Below are positions 1 to 4,812 of a DNA stretch of 7,376 nt, one piece after another. The position numbers and the translations under genes are program-made. A model generated the notes under the pieces. That model was given only the letters and a program-made list of their open reading frames with translations. It made no database searches and had not been told where the DNA came from. The DNA is from CAYQPF01 sp964419225 (GTDB lineage Bacteria > Cloacimonadota > Cloacimonadia > Cloacimonadales > CAYQPF01): NCBI GenBank assembly GCA_964419225.1, contig CAYQPF010000203.1:1-7376 (forward strand), read 5' to 3'. The number at the start of each line of letters is the position of its first letter. Position 1 is the first letter of the stretch.

Positions 1-33
1 AAATGAAAAACGGTATGTGAGTATTGGTTGTAA
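1..33 (-). repeat. Left arm of a 33-nt inverted repeat (promoter/leader block)
   Basis: The reverse complement of 1-33 matches 666-698 at 31 of 33 positions without gaps. The mismatches are C versus G next to the AATACT box and A versus C near the end. The match runs to the window edge, so the real repeat may be longer on the left. Further inward, the ten bases at 46-55 also match the opposite arm in register. The repeat is seen directly; its role as a promoter and transcript-start block is inferred. Confidence 0.9.
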
Positions 34-48
34 ATGCATATGAGACAA
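20..48 (-). promoter_or_regulatory. Putative promoter firing left, out of the window
   Basis: On the minus strand a TTGTCT box (43-48) lies 17 nt from an AATACT box (20-25). This is the same spacing and -10 box as the promoter at 651-679, and both share the TATTTTCTTG stretch at the -35. Much of the spacer differs between the copies, while the -35 region and the block from TTACAAC onward are kept, as expected for selection on promoter function. The driven gene would lie left of position 1 and cannot be seen. Confidence 0.5.
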
Positions 49-94
49 GAAAATAAAATATAATTTAGAATTGGGAAAGAAACGCTTTTCGGAA

Positions 95-188
95 TTATCT
101 CACACAGAGGCACAGAGGTTGAAGAGGTAATACGCTTTAGAGAGTTTTTTATAATTTTGGAGATTTATCTCACGCCGAGTCGCCGAGG
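95..188. repeat. Two related CAGAGG/CCGAGG repeat modules
   Basis: TTATCTCAC begins at 95 and again at 165. Each copy is followed by two short GAG-containing units: ACAGAGGC then ACAGAGG in the first, GCCGAGTC then GCCGAGG in the second. A purine-rich tail follows in both. The copies start 70 nt apart and look like diverged members of one dispersed intergenic family. A third unit starting TTATCCAC at 231 shares the same lead-in. Confidence 0.65.
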
Positions 189-233
189 AGAGAAGGAAAG
201 AAAGGTAAAAGAAACCACTATTTCGGAGTTTTA

Positions 234-280
234 TCCACAGATTACACGAATTACCACAGATTAGAGAGGGGAGAAATAAT
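234..280 (+). repeat. CCACAGATTACACGAATTA repeat module, copy 1
   Basis: This module starts TCCACAGATTACACGAATTA and ends in a purine-rich GAGAG tail. It occurs in inverted orientation at 451-480, and a diverged direct copy with the same tail lies at 2568-2619. Three copies in two orientations in 7.4 kb indicate a dispersed repeat family. No coding potential or RNA function is evident. Confidence 0.7.
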
Positions 281-450
281 TGATAGTTGAAAATTGACAG
301 TTGACAATTTGGAGAATAAAATAATAAGAAATTGTTGGTTATGATAAGATTGCAATTTTAACAACAATACTAACATTTATTTAAAAGCAATCTGTAAATA
401 CAACTCTTAAAAAATTTAACACAATAACATATTTCAATTCTCTCTCTTTT

Positions 451-480
451 AATTTGTGGAAATTCGTGTAATTCTGTGGA
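451..480 (-). repeat. CCACAGATTACACGAATTA repeat module, inverted copy
   Basis: The reverse complement of 451-480 aligns to 234-262 with two substitutions and one inserted base. The pyrimidine-rich run just to its left (436-450) corresponds in reverse complement to the purine tail of the first copy. The two copies form inverted arms centred near 357, close to the midpoint of the outer inverted repeat at about 349.5. Confidence 0.75.
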
Positions 481-512
481 CCACTATCTCGGAAATGTGT
501 AATTTCCACTAC

Positions 513-607
513 TCCTGACTCAGGACTGTGGACTCATGACTTTCCTTCCCCTTTCCCACCGACACCTGACACCTGACACCTATTTTTACATCTGTGGTTA
601 AATCTCT
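513..607 (+). repeat. GACTCATGACT / GACACCTGACACCT repeat module, copy 1
   Basis: This composite holds CTGACTCAGGACT, GGACTCATGACT, a (GACACCT) tandem, TATTTTTACAT and CTGTGGTTAA, in that order. The same order recurs in the same orientation at 2854-2952. Conservation of order shows that the whole composite was duplicated or spread as a unit rather than each short word separately. Confidence 0.8.
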
Positions 608-650
608 AATAAGCTTCACTAAAATAAAATCGAAATTGTGCTATATTTTC

Positions 651-679
651 TTGACATTCAATAACTTACAACGAATACT
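651..679 (+). promoter_or_regulatory. Putative promoter of the small secreted peptide gene
   Basis: A TTGACA -35 box (651-656) and an AATACT -10-like box (674-679) are separated by exactly 17 nt, preceded by an AT-rich TATATTTTC stretch. A start near 685-687 would give a leader of about 40 nt before the ATG at 728. The box arrangement recurs on the opposite strand at 20-48. The boxes are seen directly; use by a housekeeping sigma factor is inferred. Conservation around TTACAAC and CACATACCG could equally mark an operator or an alternative-sigma site. Confidence 0.65.
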
Positions 680-698
680 CACATACCGTTTTTCCTTT
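666..698 (+). repeat. Right arm of the 33-nt inverted repeat
   Basis: This block matches the reverse complement of 1-33 at 31 of 33 positions. It spans the -10-like box and the expected first bases of the transcript, ending in a pyrimidine-rich run. Flanking similarity continues upstream through the -35 region near 646-655 but drops in the spacer between the boxes. Confidence 0.9.
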
Positions 699-722
699 TT
701 TGCTCTAATAAGCAAAGGAGGT
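694..722 (+). promoter_or_regulatory. Shine-Dalgarno site with overlapping leader hairpin
   Basis: AAAGGAGG (714-721) precedes the ATG at 728 by 6 nt and decides the start. TTTGCT (699-704) can pair with AGCAAA (711-716) around a 6-nt loop, covering the first three A bases of the ribosome site. CC at 694-695 could also pair with GG at 717-718 if three T bases bulge. The stem is short and AT-rich, so a regulatory effect is only possible. Confidence 0.4.
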
Positions 723-727
723 TTACT

Positions 728-931
728 ATGAAAACAAATTACTGGCTCGCGTTGATGCTGATACTGGCATTAGCAACAGGCGTCCTGTCCGCAGGTGACG
801 AATGGGATATTTCCAAAATGCCTGTATTCACAGGGGATATCACAAAGCATTTGGATGATGTGGTTATCGATGGAGATGGGTATTTTGTAATTGAAATAGG
901 AGGTGAAATGTATGTATATTTTGAAGAGTAA
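728..931 (+). CDS. Small acidic secreted peptide, function unknown
   Basis: This 67-residue product is not a family I recognise. Residues 1-22 look like a Sec signal peptide: MKTNYW, then a hydrophobic core rich in Leu, Ala and Met, ending LSA with probable cleavage after Ala22. The mature part of about 45 residues is strongly acidic (12 Asp/Glu against two Lys) and ends in alternating hydrophobic and aromatic residues (YFVIEI, MYVYF), which suggests beta strands. There is no cysteine and no second membrane segment, so an exported or periplasmic peptide is likely. The start is supported by AAAGGAGG 6 nt upstream and a promoter-like sequence at 651-679. It is monocistronic and convergent to the sigma-like gene. 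The inverted promoter copy at the window's left edge hints at a paralogue outside. A truncated remnant of a longer protein is a possible alternative. Confidence 0.75.
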   Translation: MKTNYWLALMLILALATGVLSAGDEWDISKMPVFTGDITKHLDDVVIDGDGYFVIEIGGEMYVYFEE

Positions 932-962
932 CTTTATCTAACGCAGCAAAAACTGAAATAAG

Positions 963-990
963 GTAGGGGCAAATTCGTATTTGTCCCTGC
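963..990. repeat. Perfectly folding 28-nt palindrome (REP-like hairpin)
   Basis: GTAGGGGCAAAT pairs with ATTTGTCCCTGC around a TCGT loop. The stem has 12 pairs including two G-T wobbles. Outside it, AGTAACTTT (927-935, overlapping the end of the peptide gene) and AAAGTTACT (1005-1013) form a second inverted pair. No T-tract follows directly on either strand, so it is not a standard intrinsic terminator, although it could still slow transcription or protect mRNA ends between the two convergent genes. GTAGGGGC-type palindromes are common dispersed elements in environmental bacterial genomes. Confidence 0.7.
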
Positions 991-1037
991 TGAAAAAACT
1001 GCAAAAAGTTACTTTTACAATTCTTGTATTTCTCTAA

Positions 1038-1064
1038 ACTGAGAATTTTTACAAAAATCTCAGT
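1038..1064. repeat. Hairpin between convergent genes
   Basis: ACTGAGA (1038-1044) pairs with TCTCAGT (1058-1064). Four further A-T pairs lie inside, after one A-A mismatch. The stem is AT-rich and lacks a clear T-run on either side, so a terminator role is only possible. It lies 92 nt beyond the stop of the minus-strand sigma-like gene and 107 nt beyond the stop of the plus-strand peptide gene. Confidence 0.4.
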
Positions 1065-1155
1065 GTAATAAACTTGTGTCCTATTCGACAAAAATATTGG
1101 CAAATATAATACACTTATTCATAAGGCACTGGTTACACCAGAGTTTTAACCTCAA

Positions 1156-2391
1156 TTATTTGATTGGTTTCTTATTTGTATGTTTCTTTGACAATTTCTG
1201 AGTAGATAAAATACAATTAGTGTTTATATGGTTTAACTCGTAATTCCGAGGGAGAATTCCTTTTATGATAAGCTCTTCTACGATAGTTTCCGGTGATTTA
1301 TCTTCTGATAATCTATCTGCAAAACATTGCATAATTTTACCTTTTTCCAATGGAAAAGCAAACCCGGGTGTACATTTAGTTTGTTTTAAAAGAACAAGTT
1401 CTTTTCCACTATGAATTGTTATCCTGTTAGCTTTGTTAAAAGAAATAATTAATATTATTGCTTTAGGTTTATTGTCATGTCTGCCAAACGCACTTACTTT
1501 ATATTTATTTAAATCCATCAATACTATCCCCCATCTTTCCAGTTCATAAATATTAGTGAACAGTGTTTTCAATTCTTCGATTGGGATCTTAATATTATAT
1601 TTTTTAAGTTCTGAAATATCTTTGGAATTACAGACTTTGCAGAGGTGTAAAAGAAAGTTTCTGATGCTGATGTATTTGCGGTAAGTCAGGATTTCGGGAG
1701 TGGCATCCCAGCCCTGGCTGATCAAATACTTAGCTTTCAGGTTACGTCTCACAATCTGACTGTGTTCTTTGGCTGTTTGGTAACTTATTTTTTCAGCTTT
1801 GGCATAATCAGTCAGATTTTCATATTTAATTAACTTCTGATAGATACTGTAATCTTTACGGCCTAATAAATTCTTGATTTCCAGAATATTGAGTTGTTCA
1901 CAAACATTCTCTTCTGTGATCTCATCTATTTGCTTAGCTATTTTGATCTCTTGGGCTAAGCGTCTTTTTTCTTCCACTGAATGTGCCTGGTAGTGTTTTG
2001 ACTTACGGACTAAGCTAAGGGTTGTTTGCTTGAGCCAGCCTTTAACGTAAGTAATTTCAGTCTTGGATATGAGTAAAGCTAAAACAGTTTCCTGGGCGAT
2101 GTCCTCAGAAATTTCTTCCTGAGAAGTAAGGTACAAAGCATATTTATAGGAGAACATCCTCAAATCCTCGAAATAATTTTCAATACGGGCATAAATATTA
2201 TGCGATATCCATTCATGAATCTTAATATCCTGAAGAGGGTTTTGGATTAATTCCAAAGTAATCTGATTGGATAATTCAATGACAATATATCTGTTATGTA
2301 ATAATTTCGTCAGGTTATTCAAAATAGTGTTCTGATATTTGGAAAATACCCGCATTTGTACAGCACTGGACATACACATTTTTTCATTCAT
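1156..2391 (-). CDS. Long ECF-like sigma factor with unknown C-terminal domain
   Basis: This 411-residue protein has the layout of a sigma-70 family ECF factor with extensions. Residues about 72-132 resemble region 2: an FEDLRMFSYKYAL helix, then SEDIAQETVLAL, which matches the family's EDxxQExF-type core-binding motif, then a VKGWLKQTTLSLVRK helix of the usual FxxWLxxIxxN type. Residues about 170-222 resemble region 4, with a helix-turn-helix around NLTDYAKAEKISYQTAKEH and a basic recognition helix ending RRNLK. The first 70 residues and residues 230-411 match nothing I know. The tail has a strand-rich patch near 310-340 and a basic end. The usual ECF length is about 160-200 residues. AAGGAG lies 8 nt before the ATG. 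It stands alone between two repeat-filled gaps, with no adjacent anti-sigma gene in the window. A DNA-binding regulator that has lost RNA-polymerase contact is an alternative. Confidence 0.65.
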   Translation of the reverse strand: MNEKMCMSSAVQMRVFSKYQNTILNNLTKLLHNRYIVIELSNQITLELIQNPLQDIKIHEWISHNIYARIENYFEDLRMFSYKYALYLTSQEEISEDIAQETVLALLISKTEITYVKGWLKQTTLSLVRKSKHYQAHSVEEKRRLAQEIKIAKQIDEITEENVCEQLNILEIKNLLGRKDYSIYQKLIKYENLTDYAKAEKISYQTAKEHSQIVRRNLKAKYLISQGWDATPEILTYRKYISIRNFLLHLCKVCNSKDISELKKYNIKIPIEELKTLFTNIYELERWGIVLMDLNKYKVSAFGRHDNKPKAIILIISFNKANRITIHSGKELVLLKQTKCTPGFAFPLEKGKIMQCFADRLSEDKSPETIVEELIIKGILPRNYELNHINTNCILSTQKLSKKHTNKKPIK

Positions 2392-2567
2392 AATACATAC
2401 TCCTTGTAACTATAAACATATAGATATTAGGAAGTAAAATATTGTAAAGCATTATTTTATATATTTATAATTAACTGTTTTACAGGGAGTTACACCACTG
2501 AGGGAAAGGAGGGAATTTTAGATATTTGGAGGGAATCGGGGGGAGAGACGGTTTTAGAGAGTTTTTA

Positions 2568-2619
2568 TCCACCAATTACGCTAATTACTCGAATTAGGAG
2601 AGAGAAGGGAGAAATTATT
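2568..2619 (+). repeat. CCACAGATTACACG-type module, diverged copy
   Basis: TCCACCAATTACGCTAATTA followed by CTCGAATTAGGAGAG corresponds to the module at 234-280, including the purine-rich GAGAGAAGGGAGAAAT tail. The preceding TTTAGAGAGTTTTT (from 2553) matches 138-151. The shared words show the same family, with more divergence than between the two copies at 234 and 451. Confidence 0.6.
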
Positions 2620-2703
2620 AGTATTAGTGGGAGAAAAGAGATTTTTATAAGGTAGACTTTGTTTTAGATCAAGAAGGTGTTGATAAATTCGAGAAGAGAT
2701 TTT

Positions 2704-2773
2704 GACCGCGAATTGTGCGAATTTAGCGAAGGGAACTTTAGCCACAGATCAACACTTATTTACACTGATCAGG
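2704..2773 (+). repeat. GCGAATT and CCACAGATCAACAC repeat units
   Basis: Three spaced copies of a GCGAATT/GCGAA word (GCGAATTG, GCGAATTT, GCGAAGG) lie in 2708-2732. A CCACAGATCAACACTTATTT unit ending ACACTGATCAGG follows at 2742-2773. Both are words I know as dispersed intergenic repeats in many environmental genomes. They have no coding character. Confidence 0.5.
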
Positions 2774-2853
2774 AGAGAATTTTTATTGGTGTGGAAAAGG
2801 GAATACTATTATTCAATTCAACACTGTGAGAAATAATTTTAAAGTGACAATAT

Positions 2854-2952
2854 TCTGACTCAAGACTCAGTCCTATGGACTCATGACTATCTTTCCCACT
2901 GACACCCGACACCTGGCACCTGACACCTATTTTACATTTGTGGTTAACTCTC
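2854..2952 (+). repeat. GACTCATGACT / GACACCTGACACCT module, copy 2
   Basis: This is the second copy of the composite at 513-607, in the same orientation and with the same order of words: CTGACTCAAGACT, GGACTCATGACT, GACACC-type tandem (here one unit longer), TATTTTACAT and TGTGGTTAA. It ends about 23 nt downstream of the M50 protease stop codon. Confidence 0.8.
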
Positions 2953-2974
2953 GGAAAAAGGTTTCTCCTGATTC

Positions 2975-3835
2975 TCAATTATCTCCGATGAGCCTCGCTT
3001 TTTCCAATTCTTTACCCAATAATTTAACTAAATTAGCCGGAATTTTTTTTGATAGTTCGGTGTATTCAGTCATTTCTTTCACAGCTAAAGGAGATCCTGT
3101 CTCAAGATAATAGTAAAGCAAATAGTAAGAGCCCATGAATTTGATAAACCGGTCGTTATCGGACTTGATAAGTTCAAAATCCTGAAGAGATGCCTTTTTC
3201 AAAGACTCATCCCGACTGGCGATAGCGATAGTTCTGATCAGAGCCATTTCAATTTCCTGAGTCTTACCTTTTTGCAATAATCTCTGGAATCTCTTCCGGT
3301 CGGTAAAGAATATTCCGGCTTTATTTGGCAAGGTTGTTGCCAAAAAGATCATAAATGATGTAACCCCGGTTACCACTAAAAGGAATTGCCAAGGATCAAT
3401 AAACAAGGGTGCTAAAACAAAACAGATACAAGTTAATAGTACAGAAGCTAAAGGTCCTGAGATAATAACGAGTCCGAACTTCCTGAAATTATCGGGAGAA
3501 TCTGTCACAGGACAGGTAGCCGCCACACCACCAAAATAGTTCAAATCTTTATTGAAATAGACTTTGATCTTTCCGTCAGGCTCTCTTTTAATTCCCAGAA
3601 ATCCCGTCACAAATAACTCCAACCTAAATCCCTGATATAATCCCATGCATAAATGCCCGAGCTCGTGAAAAGTCAAAACAAAGAAAATGCTGACAAAGAC
3701 ACCTGTCATGAACACTATATTCTGCCAGTTCTTCACAAGGAAGGCATTAATGGTTGTATAAAATAAGATAATGGATACAATAGCTAATAAAAGAATTAGG
3801 ATTGATGAAATTAAGATAATGAGTTTTTTATTCAT
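2975..3835 (-). CDS. M50-type membrane zinc metalloprotease
   Basis: This 286-residue membrane protein carries the zinc-protease signature HELGH (57-61, His57, Glu58, His61) inside its second hydrophobic segment, as in site-2-protease/M50 enzymes. Hydrophobic stretches lie near 4-28, 39-56, 117-144 and 148-170. SGPLAS (126-131) fits the conserved SGP loop, and NKAGIFFTDRKRFQRLL (171-187) sits where the family usually has a G..xDG segment supplying the third zinc ligand. Asp179 is kept, but Arg replaces the following Gly. Residues 185-286 form a helical, charged tail without membrane segments, probably cytosolic. M50 enzymes cut membrane-embedded substrates; the substrate here is unknown. The ATG follows the ATL stop by one base, and its AGGAG site lies inside the end of the upstream gene, so translation is coupled. 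It is the last gene of the cluster. Confidence 0.8.
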   Translation of the reverse strand: MNKKLIILISSILILLLAIVSIILFYTTINAFLVKNWQNIVFMTGVFVSIFFVLTFHELGHLCMGLYQGFRLELFVTGFLGIKREPDGKIKVYFNKDLNYFGGVAATCPVTDSPDNFRKFGLVIISGPLASVLLTCICFVLAPLFIDPWQFLLVVTGVTSFMIFLATTLPNKAGIFFTDRKRFQRLLQKGKTQEIEMALIRTIAIASRDESLKKASLQDFELIKSDNDRFIKFMGSYYLLYYYLETGSPLAVKEMTEYTELSKKIPANLVKLLGKELEKARLIGDN

Positions 3836-3836
3836 A

Positions 3837-4157
3837 TTATTTCTCCTGATCGAATGAAACCCAACCGTATTTATTTAGATCTATGACATCATTTTTCCCG
3901 AATTGGACACCTTCAAGCTGAAGCATTTCTTTTTGTAATTCATAACCTGTTTCCAAAGATATTTTACCCAATCTGTTAATGACCCTGTGCCAGGGCAGAT
4001 CATGCTTATCACTCGAAGAATTCAATAACCAGACAACCAGTCTGGCGGCCTTTTTGTTACCGGCTAATTCAGCAATCTGACCATAAGTCGCGACTTTTCC
4101 GGAAGGAATACTGCTGATTATTTCCAGAATTGCTTCACTTAAAGGACTTCTTTCCAT
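3837..4157 (-). CDS. Alkyltransferase-like (ATL) DNA-lesion-binding protein
   Basis: This 106-residue protein has the single DNA-binding domain of the O6-alkylguanine-DNA alkyltransferase family. The active-site PCHRV motif reads PWHRVI (55-60), so the acceptor cysteine is replaced by Trp56. That is the hallmark of ATL proteins, which bind O6-alkylguanine without repairing it and hand the lesion to nucleotide excision repair. Tyr25 (in VATYGQIAE) and Arg39 (in KKAARLVVW) sit at the positions of the nucleotide-flipping tyrosine and arginine finger, and the length is close to that of known ATLs. The ATG overlaps the yigZ-like stop codon in TAATG, and no good Shine-Dalgarno site precedes it, so translation probably depends on termination of the upstream gene. 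Enzymatic methyltransferase activity is not expected. Confidence 0.88.
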   Translation of the reverse strand: MERSPLSEAILEIISSIPSGKVATYGQIAELAGNKKAARLVVWLLNSSSDKHDLPWHRVINRLGKISLETGYELQKEMLQLEGVQFGKNDVIDLNKYGWVSFDQEK

Positions 4158-4777
4158 TATTCAGCCTGATTAACAAATTCAATTTTTCGGGAATTAGCAG
4201 CATCATTTAAAAATGCTTCCAACTCCGGTGCCAGGGTTTCTTCAACTTCAAGAGTTAATTCCACCCGGTCAGTGTAGATCAAATCGGTTATATCTGTTTT
4301 AAAGGATTTGAGTTGATATTTGAAGGTATCGAAAAAATGATAATCAGTGACAATATGGTATTGTTTTTTAAAGATCAGTGGATCTAAGGCTTGTTCCAAA
4401 ATTGCTTTATCGACTACTGAGCCATAAGCTTCTATCAGGCCACGCACACCGAGTTTAACCCCGCCGAAATAGCGGGTAACGACAGCGGTGACAAAAGTCA
4501 GGTCATGTTTCAGCAGAGCATTGAGCATAGGTTTTCCTGCAGTACCGGAAGGTTCACCATTATCAGAGCTGTGTGATATATCAGCTTTGCTTCCTAAAAT
4601 ATATGCCCAACAATTGTGTGTAGCATTCTTATGTTTTTCGCTAATTTCAGTTATAAAGAGTTTTGCTTCAGTAAAATCAGCAGTCTTTCTTAAATGACAG
4701 ATGAAGGTTGAACGGGATATTTTCTCTTCAAATATCCTGTCAGAATCTATGATATATAACTGCTTCTGCTCTGCCAT
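4157..4777 (-). CDS. yigZ: YigZ/IMPACT family protein
   Basis: This 206-residue protein has the usual bacterial YigZ two-domain form. The N-terminal IMPACT/UPF0029 domain (about 18-125) shows the signature SDNGEPSGTAGKPML (71-85) and TRYFGGVKLG (101-110) followed by GLIEAYG. Residues about 137-203 fit the C-terminal DUF1949 domain, with an alternating beta pattern (RVELTLEVEE). The eukaryotic relative IMPACT acts on GCN2 in translation control, but the biochemical role of bacterial YigZ is not settled. The start is supported by AGGGAA a few bases before the ATG. It lies 34 nt after the epimerase-like gene, across a TTAGTTGT-type repeat, and overlaps the ATL gene by one base. Confidence 0.92.
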   Translation of the reverse strand: MAEQKQLYIIDSDRIFEEKISRSTFICHLRKTADFTEAKLFITEISEKHKNATHNCWAYILGSKADISHSSDNGEPSGTAGKPMLNALLKHDLTFVTAVVTRYFGGVKLGVRGLIEAYGSVVDKAILEQALDPLIFKKQYHIVTDYHFFDTFKYQLKSFKTDITDLIYTDRVELTLEVEETLAPELEAFLNDAANSRKIEFVNQAE

Positions 4778-4786
4778 ACTGTTTCC

Positions 4787-4812
4787 CTAACTAACAACTA
4801 ACAACTAATAAT
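4787..4812. repeat. Short (ACTAACA) tandem repeat inside the operon
   Basis: CTAACTAACAACTAACAACT and the following TAATAATTA are tandem AACTAAC-type units. They fill most of the 34-nt gap between the epimerase-like and yigZ-like genes. No terminator-like stem is present, so read-through from one gene to the next is expected. Confidence 0.6.

Larger units (their letters stand above)
1..727. other. Gene-free intergenic region built of repeat modules
   Basis: No open frame with a plausible start and Shine-Dalgarno site is visible on either strand before position 728. The stretch holds two divergent promoter-like sequences at its ends. Between them are two CAGAGG/CCGAGG modules (95-118, 165-188), a CCACAGATTACACG module (234-280) with an inverted partner (451-480), an AAATTGACAGTTGACAATTT palindrome (291-310), AT-rich dyads near 331-368, a small hairpin with 6-bp arms (491-507), a TCCTGA-C-TCAGGA dyad (513-525) and a GACACCTGACACCT tandem (561-582). 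It has no coding character. Confidence 0.8.
2392..2974. other. Gene-free intergenic region of repeat modules
   Basis: No supported gene lies here. The short open frames on both strands run through repeat modules and lack matching ribosome sites. From left to right it holds an AT-rich stretch upstream of the sigma-like gene, a TTTAGAGAGTTTTT word shared with 138-151, a CCAATTACGCTAATTACTCG module (2568-2619), a GCGAATTGTGCGAATTTAGCGAA unit (2708-2730), a CCACAGATCAACACTTATTT unit (2742-2773) and the GACTCATGACT/GACACCT composite (2854-2952). A TTTACA in the AT-rich stretch on the minus strand could be part of a promoter for the sigma-like gene, but I see no well-placed -10 box. I see no intrinsic terminator for the operon ending at 2975. 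Confidence 0.7.

Noticed and set aside
561..582. CRISPR-like array from the GACACCT units
   Set aside because: The units are 7 nt long and directly adjacent, without spacers or cas genes; this is a simple tandem repeat.
6..693. A MITE with terminal inverted repeats
   Set aside because: Not excluded, but less likely: the conserved bases track -35 and -10 positions with diverged spacer, and no target-site duplication can be seen because the left end is at the window edge.
860..900. EF-hand-like calcium loop in the small peptide (IDGDGYFVIE)
   Set aside because: The positions expected for the first and last ligands of a 12-residue loop are hydrophobic, so it does not fit the motif.
864..1103. 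A 79-codon minus-strand open frame
   Set aside because: It overlaps the end of the supported peptide gene, runs through the palindrome at 963-990 and has no ribosome site or protein-like composition.
1132..2497. GTTACACCA as a 9-nt direct repeat on both sides of the sigma-like gene, as if a target-site duplication
   Set aside because: Many 9-mer pairs are expected by chance in a window this size, and no inverted ends or transposase accompany it.
2900..2975. Intrinsic terminator after the protease gene
   Set aside because: No GC-rich stem followed by a T-run is present on the minus strand within about 75 nt after the stop.
2769..3110. Short open frames on both strands across the composite repeat and the end of the protease gene
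   Set aside because: They are read through repeat words and the antisense of the protease gene, with no Shine-Dalgarno support.
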